From Sphaeroforma sirkka (taxonomy: Eukaryota; Opisthokonta; Ichthyosporea; Ichthyophonida), in assembly GCA_001586965.3 (NCBI GenBank), contig LUCW03000543.1, forward strand, positions 5,001-69,000: DNA of 64,000 nucleotides, given 5' to 3'. The number at the start of each line of letters is the position of its first letter. Position 1 is the stretch's first letter. The translations under genes and the position numbers were made by a program. Positions 23,715-34,379 of this stretch are shown in pieces. The notes beneath the pieces are model-generated. The model did no database searches. It saw nothing but the letters and a program-made list of their open reading frames with translations, and was not told where the DNA came from.

Positions 23715-24283
23715 TGTTATATCAATACGGACTCTGGTCTGTCTGAAAGATCAAATCAAGCAAAATGCGTTGGTTTTTTTATCTTTTTTCGAATATACAG
23801 ATGTAAGCTCGTTCTCCAATAAATTCAAATTGTTATAAATTCATTTTGATGGCTTATACAGCCCGAGTATTTAGAATGAACCATATACTTGGCTGTATTT
23901 AAGACTATAGTAGATGTAGAATTATATGCATAACTATATAAATTCTGAACTTCTATTTATGGTTTTGGTCTTCCCGCCAATCTCCAAAAAATCCTATTTT
24001 TTTTCAACTTCTCTTCAAAAATACATTTATTCATAATCACTACTGTATATACATGGTTCGCATATATCTACCCATCTACAACGAATACATGTAAGTTATG
24101 ATCCCTTAGCGCTTATAGTGAAAATAAAGCAATAAGTATGCTTAAAGTACATTATGTGTGGTCGTGGGTATCATGGCTCTTACCAGGAGGCAACTCAGAT
24201 CCTTCGTACACTACACTTGCTCAATTCTGACTGACATACCTTGCTTGTATTTATTTCTTGGAATATTTTCTCTGAAGTTAGCA
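23715..24283 (+). mobile_element. Old, diverged LTR-A relic
   Basis: The order of blocks is that of LTR-A (CAATACGGACTCTGGTC, TTTTGATGGCTTATACAG, TCTTCCCGCCAATCTCC, GGAGGCAACTC), but with many substitutions. It is the oldest copy of the family here. Confidence 0.6.
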
Positions 24284-24289
24284 ACGCTC

Positions 24290-25587
24290 TAAAACCGGTT
24301 CAGACTGGAGCGAAAATTCCAGTCTCTAATTTCGACCTGCGTGTGCCGACTCCTTGGCAGGAACAAAAGTTCTCGAATATAGATCTTCTACAAAACTGAC
24401 ATCGATCCAAAATACTTTGGGAACGCTAAAAGTATTTCTTCTTCACTTGAAATATAAAAAGTACATATATGCTCAGGGGTGCACTGGTGAACACATACTT
24501 TCATCGAAAATTCCACATGTTAAACATGGTATACTTGGATGATATAATCATCTTTACCGATACACGCGAAACACACACGCGCAGTATTTCGAATATTTGC
24601 ACGTGTAAACGCGCACGACCTCGAAGTAAACGAAGAGTAGTGCGAGTGGGGAGTGGACAAGGTACCATTTCTTTGATACATGTTATTCAGAGAATGTATT
24701 GAGAAAGAAACTGGAAGGTCGAAAAATTACTAAATGTGTGTACCCCCACAACCGGCAAGCTTGATAACATTCACGTGTTCGTGAAATTTTTAGCAATGAA
24801 GTACTCCATCTAGCAGACTTGCGGATATATGCGTTTACACCCGCAGAATGGTTACTGGGCAGCTGAATGAGAAGACGCGTTTAGAAAGGTTTAGACCGCT
24901 GTACAGTCTAGACTTGCGATACTTTGATCTGTCGAAGATATACCCTTTAAGGTGACCGCATACTCGTCAGATAATGCTGTGTGAGGTGTACTATATCATA
25001 TGGTAGATACTAACCCATGATATGTACAGTTCTGTAAAAGGTGCCTATAAACTTCACAGTGTGGCCATCATAAAAGCACTTCGTGTTACATTTTTACTTT
25101 AGAGCACTATAAAGACTATCTATATGGTGCCTATTTCCAAGAAAAGTCTTTGATATTACACCTTAACGATATGAATTCGTATAATCAATATTTTAAGTAG
25201 TTGGTGTGATCGCCTCAGCAAGTTCTTTTTTATGATGGAATGTATACTGTGAGTGACCATCTGCGCAGTATACTTTCATATATGATACCAGACTACCAAA
25301 TGATTATCCGCGAATTGCTGGCTACCGATTGGATGATACACCTTCTGCAAATAAAAGTGGGGCAAACATGCAATATATGTCTGCGGCGTTACGTAACACA
25401 CAGTTACGGAATTACATGCCACATATTCATCCCAACGGTGACAACTTTTTGTGGTTGTCTTGAAACATGACACAGGGGCAAATCGACTTGGTAAATGATA
25501 TAGTAGCTGTTCGATAATGTGAGGTAAAGATAGGAAGTCATCATAGTGTTATGATATTCTCCAAGGGAAGTACATTCTTGATTAACC
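24290..25587 (+). pseudogene. Ty3/gypsy reverse transcriptase relic
   Basis: Near 24500-24570 the plus strand reads NMVYLDDIIIFTDT, the catalytic YxDD block of a gypsy-type reverse transcriptase with its usual hydrophobic tail. Downstream bits may be RNase H. Broken in many places; its right end is cut by the LTR of element D. Confidence 0.6.
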
Positions 25588-25767
25588 TGTAGTAAACACA
25601 TCAAAATACGATACTAAACCCTACTGAGTCTCCCTGAGGCTCAGTGCGGTGTATTTATTCTTATATTTGATTGTCTACGTGGTCTACAAATAATTCACCT
25701 CGTGTGAATTAATTGTAAACTAATTCTAACTCCACACTGATAGTGGTTTAAGGGGACTTTTACCACA
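25588..25767 (-). repeat. 3' LTR of element D
   Basis: 180 bp; in the element's own orientation TGTGGTAAAAG to GTTTACTACA. The adjacent internal DNA reads GAGCTTGAGGGGAG just before the LTR, a typical polypurine tract, which fixes the orientation. Confidence 0.85.
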
Positions 25768-25870
25768 CTCCCCTCAAGCTCAAGCGTCACCAGTGATTGA
25801 AGAGCTTCAAAAAATAAATGACCTCTTAAACTATTGAAAATTAAACATATAAAACTAGTAGTGTAAATTA

Positions 25871-25909
<39 letters not shown>

Positions 25910-26119
25910 GTGAAATCCTTCTGCTGAGTAAGTTCTTGCCGTGGAAACTGGTCTTTTGAACCATCCCGGCTGTGCTGGTATATTTTTCACCCCAAAAAAG
26001 CTAGGGTATCCGCTGGTATGTTTCACCCCCCCCCATAAGCTAGGGTATCCGCCGGAGTTATACTCGCCTATAAGCTCGAGTTGTGGAATCGTCTTTCGCC
26101 TCTATACCGTGGTGAAATC

Positions 26120-26716
26120 TCACGAGGAGAGACAAAACTCCGATCCGGAAGTAAATGATAGACATCTAGTATTCATCAACGTAACGTTGGAATTATTGTT
26201 GTTGTGCCGCTTTCTTCTTCTGCCGAGTTTGCTCGGCTTTGTGGTATGCCGCGATGTCATTCGGATCGTCAAAAGCTTCGGCTGACTCCCAAGTTGGATC
26301 ACCATCCCGCCAGCGAACCAAGTATTCTGTATTCCCTGTGGAATCATTCTGTCTATGTCGAATGATGTAACGGAACGAGAACTATCCTGCCACATATGAT
26401 CTTCTAAAGGCTTTTCGGTGGCTCTATGGACTAGTCGCAAAAGTTCCACTATAACTGGTTTACCTTTGAAAGTATCTGGAAGTGAACCATCCTTGTGTGT
26501 CAGTTCATATCCTTGTCCCTGTCTGGCTTTGACAACGTATGGTCCAAACATTGGTCGCATTGCTTTGGTTGTGCGACCTTCGGACCGTACCATTACCACA
26601 TCCCCTGGTTGAAAGGCGATAAAATCGTAAGCATGGAGGCGGTCAAACTGCCTGGATAGTGTGTCTGCGTATTTCTGCGTGACCTTGTAAAGCGTCGGCA
26701 AGATAGTGTCGTGCAA
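26120..26716 (-). CDS. Element D integrase C-terminal region with chromodomain-like end
   Basis: Follows the integrase core. It shows the small beta-barrel phrase FQPGDVVMVRSEG and FGPYVVKARQGQGYEL, typical of the C-terminal DNA-binding part of Ty3 integrases. A chromodomain-like string (EYLVRW, then WES) lies at about 26250-26330, which would put the element among chromovirus-like Ty3 elements that read histone marks for targeting. The segment is a part of a broken polyprotein. Confidence 0.6.
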   Translation of the reverse strand: MHDTILPTLYKVTQKYADTLSRQFDRLHAYDFIAFQPGDVVMVRSEGRTTKAMRPMFGPYVVKARQGQGYELTHKDGSLPDTFKGKPVIVELLRLVHRATEKPLEDHMWQDSSRSVTSFDIDRMIPQGIQNTWFAGGMVIQLGSQPKLLTIRMTSRHTTKPSKLGRRRKRHNNNNSNVTLMNTRCLSFTSGSEFCLSS

Positions 26717-27327
26717 ACGATCCAGCCGGTGTGCCCAAGCCTCATTGGTGACCGGCTGATTCCCGGAAGGTCATCCGTGAAGTCAGCAAACGGAACATGA
26801 CGGCGACCGAAGTAAGCACTGAATGGTGCTGTCTTGTGTCGCCGAGATATTCGGAGGTTCTGACACAGCATAATAAGTGGTAGTCGGACATCCCATGCCG
26901 TAGACAAAGATTCACATAGCTTGCGAACTCCTTCGTGTATGTCTCTGTGTCTTCTCTCCGCTGCTCCCAGAACCTGAGGACGATATGGTGGCGACTTTGC
27001 ATGCATCACTCCAACTTCTTGAGTTATTAATTTAACAATCTTGTTCGAAAACTCGCATCCCTCGTCTGATTGAATTTTCCTGGGAAAACCATGTTCCCCA
27101 AACACCTCCATAAGTTTCGATGTCACCACTTCTGCTGACTTTGTGGCCGTTGCTCTCAATATCGAGTACCCCGTTGCTATATCCAAGACGTGCAATATAT
27201 ATCGATTTCCTGCTGCTGAAACTAGTGGCATTGGAATCATGTCGACTTGAATATGATCCCACGGATACTTTGCCGTTATATTAATCATCGGGTGAAATCC
27301 TTTCGTAACACCCTCTGTCCTAGACAT
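26593..27327 (-). CDS. Element D integrase core
   Basis: Retroviral-type integrase: PWDHIQVDMIPMP holds the first catalytic Asp, KIQSDEGCEFSN the second, and GAAERRHRD the Glu of the D,D-35-E triad. It would join element cDNA to host DNA in the nucleus. It continues the zinc-binding segment encoded just upstream on the same strand and overlaps the C-terminal segment. Confidence 0.75.
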   Translation of the reverse strand: MSRTEGVTKGFHPMINITAKYPWDHIQVDMIPMPLVSAAGNRYILHVLDIATGYSILRATATKSAEVVTSKLMEVFGEHGFPRKIQSDEGCEFSNKIVKLITQEVGVMHAKSPPYRPQVLGAAERRHRDIHEGVRKLCESLSTAWDVRLPLIMLCQNLRISRRHKTAPFSAYFGRRHVPFADFTDDLPGISRSPMRLGHTGWIVCTTLSCRRFTRSRRNTQTHYPGSLTASMLTILSPFNQGMW

Positions 27328-28076
27328 GTGCGACAGTTTCTCCTAACTGTTTGTGCAAGTTCCAGAGCGTTAGGCCACAAATGTCCGTTCTGCTGTAGTT
27401 GAGCAACTGTATCTTCTGCTCTATGATGCCCAATCTCATGCTGACACAAGGTGAGCTGTGTGCGACGGCTTATCTCTTCCTCATCTGGAGAATCCGTCAT
27501 GGCTACTTCCGAGGTAGCGATCAATACTAGCCGAGACGTATCTAATGGGGTGACTTTCGATACTGAGGACGGTTCTGCATATCCCAATCGTGCTGAAAAC
27601 GTCGCTGGAAGGCTGTAACCATTGCGTGGGCCTACTCTGGCAATGACTGTGTGACCCCATGGTGCCTTGCCACTCGCATACTTTCCGTATTTGAGGAAGG
27701 AGTGGGCTGTCTTTGGAACTAATACTGGGTCTCTTTGTAGAAGCGACTTGAATAACTGGAACCAAGGCTCGTGGGGCGCCCACGGTAGACACACCGTAGC
27801 TGTGGCCCTCTCTGATCGTATCTTGCGCAACATTCTATGGATTAATCTCCATGGTGGGTTCATCCATCCGTCTATATCTTTCCAACAATGTGCAAACGCT
27901 CCACCCCTGTCATCGTCGGTGTAGTAGCGTGGCAAATGATGATCCTGATGCGAAGCAAAGACATCGACATTATTCTCACCCATAATCCGTTGCGCTTGCT
28001 CAAAGTAGTCTGGAAAAAAGTTGCCAACATTCTGCATATAGTACCTCCGGGTCCTCAGTCTCAACAGTTCCCTCAT
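27285..28076 (-). CDS. Element D Dam-like methyltransferase domain plus integrase zinc domain
   Basis: Residues about 20-110 match phage N6-adenine methyltransferases (Dam family) in order and spacing: VDVFAS (37-42), PRYYT (49-53), NPPW (73-76, the DPPY-type catalytic motif), then a hydrophobic strand and EPWFQ. The last third has the H-H-C-C zinc knuckle of integrase (HEIGHH ... CRTC). Methyltransferase domains of this kind are known downstream of RNase H in DIRS elements; here the domain lies between RNase H and a DDE integrase. Whether it is active cannot be told from sequence. Confidence 0.7.
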   Translation of the reverse strand: MRELLRLRTRRYYMQNVGNFFPDYFEQAQRIMGENNVDVFASHQDHHLPRYYTDDDRGGAFAHCWKDIDGWMNPPWRLIHRMLRKIRSERATATVCLPWAPHEPWFQLFKSLLQRDPVLVPKTAHSFLKYGKYASGKAPWGHTVIARVGPRNGYSLPATFSARLGYAEPSSVSKVTPLDTSRLVLIATSEVAMTDSPDEEEISRRTQLTLCQHEIGHHRAEDTVAQLQQNGHLWPNALELAQTVRRNCRTCLGQRVLRKDFTR

Positions 28077-29832
28077 GAAGCCTAGACCACGCGTCTGGTA
28101 ACACGTTCTTTATACCCGGGATGTGCGAGATAGTAAAATTGAAAGGCGCTATGATGTGATGCCATCGTTGTAGCATCGGATTCAACTTTAGCTGTGTGTT
28201 CATATACACCAAAGCCTTGTGATCAGTCAACACTGAAAAGCGTTGACCTTCGAGATGATCCCGGAAGTGTGTGAGACCATATACCAAGGCCAATAACTCC
28301 TTCATGGGTGTTGCGTAATTGCGCTGTGCTGCGTTGAGGGTCTTGCTGAAGAACATTAGGTATTGCTTCTTCCCTTCTATGGTCTGGAACAATGCACCTC
28401 CAATACCGTAGTCGCTTCCATCCGTTTCGAGTTGTAAAGGTACTTCGTCGACGGGAAATTTCAACACTACTGCCTCAACTATGGCTTGCTTCATGGCATC
28501 CCAAGCTTGCTGGTGTCTCTGTTCCCACCTGTCTCCAATGATTTCCTTAGGCTTCAGTCTTACAAATTCCCGGAGTGGGGCAACTACCTCTGCAAAGTTT
28601 GGTAGGTGCTCGTGAAGAAAGTTGGCTAATCCCAAGGCCGATGCAATGTCTTTGTACTTCTTCGGGGTTGGCCAGTCAATGAGCTTGGCCTGCTTTTCAT
28701 GGCAAATATCAATTCCGGCCTTCGATACTCGCTTCCCTAGGATCATGACTTCTTTGACTGCAAAATGACATTTTGAAGGGTTTAGCTTGAAACTGTGGTA
28801 CGTCAGCCGCCGAATGACCTCTTTCACTACTCGTACGTGTTCCTCGTAGTCATCTGTTGCTATTACGATGTCGTCCAGGTAGTGGTGTGCCGGAAGTCCT
28901 TGCAATATCACACGCAGTGTACGCTGAAACTGCTGCGTCAGTGTGTGTAGTCCAAATGGCGCTGATGTAAAGGAATACTGGCTTCTGCCATGTGTGAAAC
29001 TGAATAGATACTGAGAATCAGGGTGAATTGGGAGTCGATGGTACGCTGCGGTTAGATCCAATGTCGTGTAATATCTCTTCCCTTTGATGTTACCAATGAT
29101 GTCGTTGATACGGGGAACAATGAACTGATCCGCCGGTATTAATGCATTCACCGCTCTGAGGTCCAAACACACTCGCACTTTCTTTAGTTCTCCAGATTGA
29201 GTATACTCTGGCACGGCGAGCAAGGGTAAGTTGACGGAAGTGGCTGTATCCCTTTGAACTATGACCAAATCTTGAATCCACTTCTGCACCTGTCTATCTA
29301 CCCATGGTATCCATTTGTCTGCTACAAAGTTCCTTACTGCCTTCCGCATCCTTGCAGCTTGATCTGGTGTCACTGGCAATCTAACTTCGCCTCCTTCCAG
29401 TCTGCACCTGTCCTTTTCTCGAATACCGTCATTGTCCCTCAGTTCCTTGTCTAGTTCCAGGCGAACACCGGTTTCCTCGGTCAAATCTGGTGGTCGTCTC
29501 AACGGTATTGGTTCCAATAGTTTGTCTAGCTCCGTTGGATCTATGGGTGAGAATGGCGATTGAAGGCCTCCCACGTATAGCCCTAAGCCAGGCATAAGAT
29601 CCTGGCCTACGATCGCGTCGATAGCCGGTGGTAGATTCATTAGCTCGAAAGACTGTTCTGTGAGCTCTAGACCATATCGTACTGGAGTTTGTACGGTTGA
29701 GCCTATTCGCCGTGTACGAAGACTACGATCAGCTAGGTATATATAGGATCCCTCCGGAGCCGACTTAATTTGCAATCCCCAATCGTGTGCGGATGTCGAA
29801 TCAATGCAACTTCTGTTTGCCCCAGAATCCAC
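28000..29832 (-). CDS. Element D protease, reverse transcriptase and RNase H (610 residues)
   Basis: The longest open frame of the element. It begins at the aspartic protease active site (DSGANRSCI), followed by a connection region and the Ty3 reverse transcriptase: TTLDLTAAYHRLPI, FGLHTLTQQFQ and the catalytic HYLDDIVIATDD. RNase H follows with LETDGSDYGIGGALFQ, KELLALVYGL and TDHKALVYMN, ending ISHIPGIKNVLPDAWSRLH. The open frame probably begins inside the protease. It makes cDNA from element RNA in cytoplasmic particles. It overlaps the methyltransferase segment by about 77 bp. Confidence 0.85.
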   Translation of the reverse strand: MDSGANRSCIDSTSAHDWGLQIKSAPEGSYIYLADRSLRTRRIGSTVQTPVRYGLELTEQSFELMNLPPAIDAIVGQDLMPGLGLYVGGLQSPFSPIDPTELDKLLEPIPLRRPPDLTEETGVRLELDKELRDNDGIREKDRCRLEGGEVRLPVTPDQAARMRKAVRNFVADKWIPWVDRQVQKWIQDLVIVQRDTATSVNLPLLAVPEYTQSGELKKVRVCLDLRAVNALIPADQFIVPRINDIIGNIKGKRYYTTLDLTAAYHRLPIHPDSQYLFSFTHGRSQYSFTSAPFGLHTLTQQFQRTLRVILQGLPAHHYLDDIVIATDDYEEHVRVVKEVIRRLTYHSFKLNPSKCHFAVKEVMILGKRVSKAGIDICHEKQAKLIDWPTPKKYKDIASALGLANFLHEHLPNFAEVVAPLREFVRLKPKEIIGDRWEQRHQQAWDAMKQAIVEAVVLKFPVDEVPLQLETDGSDYGIGGALFQTIEGKKQYLMFFSKTLNAAQRNYATPMKELLALVYGLTHFRDHLEGQRFSVLTDHKALVYMNTQLKLNPMLQRWHHIIAPFNFTISHIPGIKNVLPDAWSRLHEGTVETEDPEVLYAECWQLFSRLL

Positions 29833-30125
29833 TAACGCCCTGCATGTCTTACCGTTGATCAGGATGGATACATGAATACTCGATTGTCCATTGAAAGTAA
29901 TGGATCTTTGATCGATAGTATCCCAGGTGTGCTAGACGGGAAAACTAAAGTTGCATCTACATCCGACACCCTTACGTCCTATTCCTGATCGCTGCCTATT
30001 GTTTCCCACGTTGCATCCTCTTCTAACTCACCCTGTTCGATTTCGTCTGGGTGCCAGTATGGAAGCAATGTGTGTGTCTGTAGGCGTGGTCTCCTCCTGC
30101 TCCGTTTGCTGGTCGTCCGAGTCTG

Positions 30126-30404
30126 TTAGAGCCGTAATGGTGTTGACCGCGGGCAAACTCTTATCGAAGGATACGCCTTGCTTAAATCTCGGCCCGAGTT
30201 GGATGTGAATCCAACCCTATTGTTCGACTGGTAGTGCTTGCAGGATGATATATACCTGAAACTGGGTGGGGCACCCGCTCTGCACGCGTAACACGTGGTG
30301 GTCGTAGACGTGCTTGTGCGTTGTGTGCTGCCTCCTCCTGTATTCGTATTCAAATTACGATCTCGTTGTTGGGCTGGAAACTGTCTACGCCTATCCCCCC
30401 ACAT
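30126..30404 (-). CDS. Element D nucleocapsid-like fragment
   Basis: A short segment between gag and protease with CYAC followed by CKH, reminiscent of a gag zinc knuckle, in an Asn/Thr/Arg-rich context. It is where Ty3 elements have nucleocapsid. Recognition is weak because it is short and degenerate. Confidence 0.4.
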   Translation of the reverse strand: MWGDRRRQFPAQQRDRNLNTNTGGGSTQRTSTSTTTTCYACRAGAPPSFRYISSCKHYQSNNRVGFTSNSGRDLSKAYPSIRVCPRSTPLRL

Positions 30405-31191
30405 TCATCTGTGTCCGTACCCGTTGTCTGAGGATGGCATCGGTTTCTTGTATGTCTGGATTTAAAATGCGGAGAAGGTCTTCAGTCTCCAGGTGGTCCC
30501 AACCTATGTGGTGTTGTAGCGTGCGTTCATACGTCATATTACCTGTCAGGTCCTCGAGGGCCTGTATGAGGCAGTGATTAAGCAACCGCTTAGGAAAGTC
30601 CTTGCCCTTATCTGCTCGCTCCCAGGCTCTCTTGTGAACTTCCATAATCTTGTTCAAATGTTCCCTGGCTGACTCTACACCCTTGGTGCGGGGATTACCC
30701 TTCGCCAACTTCTTAAAGGTAGGGTCTACGGTGGCCTTGCTCTCATGTTGACAGATTTGGTCTATGACCTGTTCCGCCGGATATACCCTCAGCTGATTAT
30801 GGTTGTCACGGAGATAGTCAATTGTGGCCTTTGCTGCCTTAAAGTGTATGAGTACCTTATAGAACCAACGTACCATCCACGACTCATCTAGTCCTGAGAC
30901 ATGGGCGTTCTTCAGTGCCTCTTCCAGCGCCCCTCGTGTGTCTCTATCGGCTGTGCTGCTTAATTGATAACGGTCTAAAGGCCAATCGGGCCATGTCCGT
31001 GGCTCCGGAGCTCTGTTCTTCCTGATAGCTTCCAATTGAGTATTCAACGCTCCTTTCAGTGTATCGATCGTGGACGTTAGTAATGTACATCTTGGGACAT
31101 CGTAGTTTCCCTGTGCTCGACAAAGTTCATCCACAAAGAAAGATATCTTCCCTTCGAGGCGTTTGACATGGCTCGGCGATGCTCGTTCCAC
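30391..31191 (-). CDS. Element D gag (capsid-like)
   Basis: 266 residues, mostly helical and charged, without enzyme motifs. It lies upstream of protease-RT and ends next to the zinc-knuckle fragment, the position of capsid in Ty3 gag. The phrase WMVRWFYKVLIHFKAAKATI could be part of a capsid helix bundle. The assignment rests on position and composition. Confidence 0.55.
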   Translation of the reverse strand: MERASPSHVKRLEGKISFFVDELCRAQGNYDVPRCTLLTSTIDTLKGALNTQLEAIRKNRAPEPRTWPDWPLDRYQLSSTADRDTRGALEEALKNAHVSGLDESWMVRWFYKVLIHFKAAKATIDYLRDNHNQLRVYPAEQVIDQICQHESKATVDPTFKKLAKGNPRTKGVESAREHLNKIMEVHKRAWERADKGKDFPKRLLNHCLIQALEDLTGNMTYERTLQHHIGWDHLETEDLLRILNPDIQETDAILRQRVRTQMNVGG

Positions 31192-31261
31192 TGCGCTGGT
31201 GTCATGATCGGCTCTCTCGCCTGTTCGTCTTTGTGCGGTCGTTTTCTGCTGCCATGAACAT

Positions 31262-31351
31262 TACCGTCGTCGACATCACTAGACTTGCGCTTACCGTCGT
31301 CGACGTCACTATACTTGCGCTTACCGTCGTCAACGCAACTAGCCTTGCGCA
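31262..31351 (-). repeat. 30-bp tandem repeat (3 units) in gag
   Basis: Three units beginning TTACCGTCGTC on the plus strand encode on the minus strand a ten-residue acidic-basic repeat of the type SDVDDGKRK. Sequence drift between units is low. Confidence 0.85.
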
Positions 31352-31418
31352 TATCCTGTATCGATCGCGCGAAGTCTCGGTGCTGTCGGCTGAGTTCCCA
31401 TCGTCTACGTAGTTGTTC

Positions 31419-32051
31419 TCATTCGGCTTCCCTACGATAATCTCCATGTGGGTCGCTCAAATATTGCTCTAGCTGTCGGCCCCTGATTTCGTCAGAGTTT
31501 TGCTGACGAGTGCCCGTGGCCCACCCTGACATATTGCTATGCCGTTGGACTTGTCGCTCATCCCCTTTGCCTGCGAGGGAATCCTGACTTGCACTGGTGA
31601 AACTCCCCGATCGAGTTCGCTTTCGAGTGAAATCTCGTTCAGGTGCTCGGTGAAAAGACTGCCATGAATGCGGTCTATCACCCGCTGAATGAATGCCCGA
31701 GGTACCTCGGACATTGGCTACCCTGTGTCGCTCAGTTGCTGGTTCAGCAGACTTTGAACGACTAGTATGCCTAATCACAAATTGCACCTCACTGTCTTCT
31801 GGATCTGCTCTCCCTCTTGCCGATAAGCGAGACCCGTGCCCCAACTGATGTCGCCTGCTTGCTACCTGGCGCACGTCTTGGTCTGTCTGTTCATATCGCG
31901 GTTGTTCATCTCTTCGACGCGATGCTATTGTCTGGCGCAAAGAAGCCGTGCCTCCTTGGTGGGTCTGCTCGAAATCTGACAAGGATCTCTGGGTTGCTTT
32001 GCCGTCGCGACGAGTGCGTCGAGGGCTACGGGGTGCTGGACGCATAGGCAT
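31419..32051 (-). CDS. Element D N-terminal Arg/Ser-rich region
   Basis: 210 residues rich in Arg, Ser, Gln and His with no recognisable fold, reading into the gag region of the element. It probably forms the basic N-terminal part of gag; it could also be a separate small protein. No similar host protein is recognised. Confidence 0.45.
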   Translation of the reverse strand: MPMRPAPRSPRRTRRDGKATQRSLSDFEQTHQGGTASLRQTIASRRRDEQPRYEQTDQDVRQVASRRHQLGHGSRLSARGRADPEDSEVQFVIRHTSRSKSAEPATERHRVANVRGTSGIHSAGDRPHSWQSFHRAPERDFTRKRTRSGSFTSASQDSLAGKGDERQVQRHSNMSGWATGTRQQNSDEIRGRQLEQYLSDPHGDYRREAE

Positions 32052-33672
32052 CTTGATGTTAAGACTTCGATGTATGGCTTTGTGTTGTTGATGAATAGTT
32101 GGTCCAGATTGAAGGAGTGTCGGCTATTATATAATAGTTGACTTCAGCCATTTGTGTTACACACTTTCTTCCGCCGTTCTCCTCCCGTGATACCAAAATA
32201 GCTAATTATCATTGAATCATGTTGATGTCTACAAGGTCTGCTTGCGGGTCCCCGAAAACTCGTTGCGCTCGAATACACCTTGCTCCTTAATGATTGCTAA
32301 TCATTTTGTTTGGGTTGGTTTTGTTAATGAGTACTCGTTTTGCTCTCCTTTGCTCTGCCTATAGGAGTAATTAAGAGTTGCTGATAGACTCGAAGCGTGT
32401 TCAATGATCAACCGCCTGTCGTGTTCTAGCGTTCTGAATGCTCCTTTAATCCAACCTTCGGACCACTGTACTCCAACATCAATCAAACCCGAGGCCTGCA
32501 GCCAGGAAGTTCAGGTCAAGGTTCCCAAGAATAACCTTGAAGCCCAAGGTAGTTACATCGGTTATGAAGTTGGAAAACCAAAAACAAATTCCCTATTCAA
32601 ACCAACTTGAGTGTACTTGCACGATGCCTGATAAGTGCCGTCTACTCTTGCATGTACTATTTCATCTGTTCCTTGCAAGAGTCCGCTGCATCTTGACGAT
32701 TCGCTTTATACGTCGGTGATAACGTTCTCCTTAGTTTTCACCAACAATCATACAACCGTACCAGGCTATGTTGGTCCTACGGCTGATTCACTTACGTTGA
32801 CTTCTTTCTCTCTAGAATGGAAATTTAAGTATATATATATATATATGTATATATATATACGAAAATGTATTCTGTCTTGTAACATCGATAAATATGTCAT
32901 CTAGTTGTGTGTTGGTCGTGGGTTCGATACCCCGTGATATATTTTTTTCCTATGCTTTCGTGACCATCGAAGTTCGCGCATGCAATCTTCTAACCATGCC
33001 AGTCTTTTCGTCTAGCCAATTGATTACCAAAACTTGCTCCCGTAGTTGATATTTGTTGAAAATACAAGTTGAAATCGCATTCTTTCTGTCTCAGTTTCTC
33101 CCAAACTGTGCCTAGCTCCTCTTCTGCATTGCTACCTGTCTCACGCGCGCTTAATTCACACGTTTCCATTCTACGTCGCCTGACACTGTCGATTCTACAT
33201 TGACACTGTCGATTCTACATTGCTACCTGCTTTTCTTGATCACCTCTATCTGCCCTTTGTCGTCGCTGTACTCGCCCACAACTATGAAAATCTGCCATAT
33301 CGACCTTCTCTACGCCAAATTACGTTCTTCTATACCCCTAACTGCGATACTGCATCATGTTCGTGTTGTGTGGATTGACTAGGGCAGTCAAAACATTGTT
33401 CAAACGTCCTATGACTGCTAATTAGTCAGAGGGAGGCCTTGATTGTCAACGACGGCCTGAAAAGTCGCATTGGAATTGAAGTATCTGGATTTTCGGACCG
33501 AAGATGGATTAAAAAATCAAAAGAAGAATGAATGGTTGTTGGGAAATGGTCGGATGACTAATTAATCTATAAAAAAATTTAGAAATAAAAAATGCTAAAA
33601 AATTGCATATATTACTAATCACTCCAATTTGCTCTAGATTTAAAATAATTTAAAAAAAATATGCATAAAAAA

Positions 33673-33736
<64 letters not shown>

Positions 33737-33833
33737 CACGCAAGCGTATCAAACCGAGCAAAACGGATATATATATAATTATATATATATATTTATTTTT
33801 TTAAATAAAATTAGTAGCATTCGACCGGATGGA

Positions 33834-33931
<98 letters not shown>

Positions 33932-34379
33932 GAAAAAAAATAGAAGAAATAAAATGCTCATCAGCTAAATAAAATGGGCACCTGTTAATTTTTGCATATA
34001 TTACCAATCACTCCAATTTGCTCTAGATTTATAATAATAATAAAAATCTGCAAAATGTATATATATATATATATGAAAATCACGCAAACGTATCAAACCG
34101 AGCAAAACGGAAGGTGGGGATTTCTTTTCACTTATCTGTGCTCGGAAGACTTTGCTCCTGTTGTAGTTTGCAAGCTCCTTTCGGCTATCCGGTTCTGAGG
34201 GAGATCAACTCCCCTGTGCTCGGAAGACTTTGCTCCTGTCGTACTTTACAAGCTCCTTTCAGCTACCCGGTTCTGAGGGAGATCAACTCCTGTAATTCGT
34301 CAATAAAATGAACTTCTCCGTCCACTATTATCCTCGAGATAAAATCGAATAATACACCTAAAGTAACTAGTCGTAAAAA
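32052..34379 (-). mobile_element. Element D leader region, non-coding, with (TA)n tracts
   Basis: No coding frame is supported. It contains (TA)n at about 33678-33733 and 33838-33926, a duplicated block (ATCACGCAAGCGTATCAAAC at 33735 and near 34079) and two ~80-bp repeats at about 34138-34297 (CGGAAGACTTTGCTCCTG). Its length, 2.3 kb, is long for a leader, so part may be foreign insertion. Confidence 0.5.

Noticed and set aside
32905-32945. GGTCGTGGGTTCGATACCCC followed by a T-run, resembling a tRNA T-arm
   Set aside because: No D-arm, anticodon arm or acceptor stem can be paired upstream.
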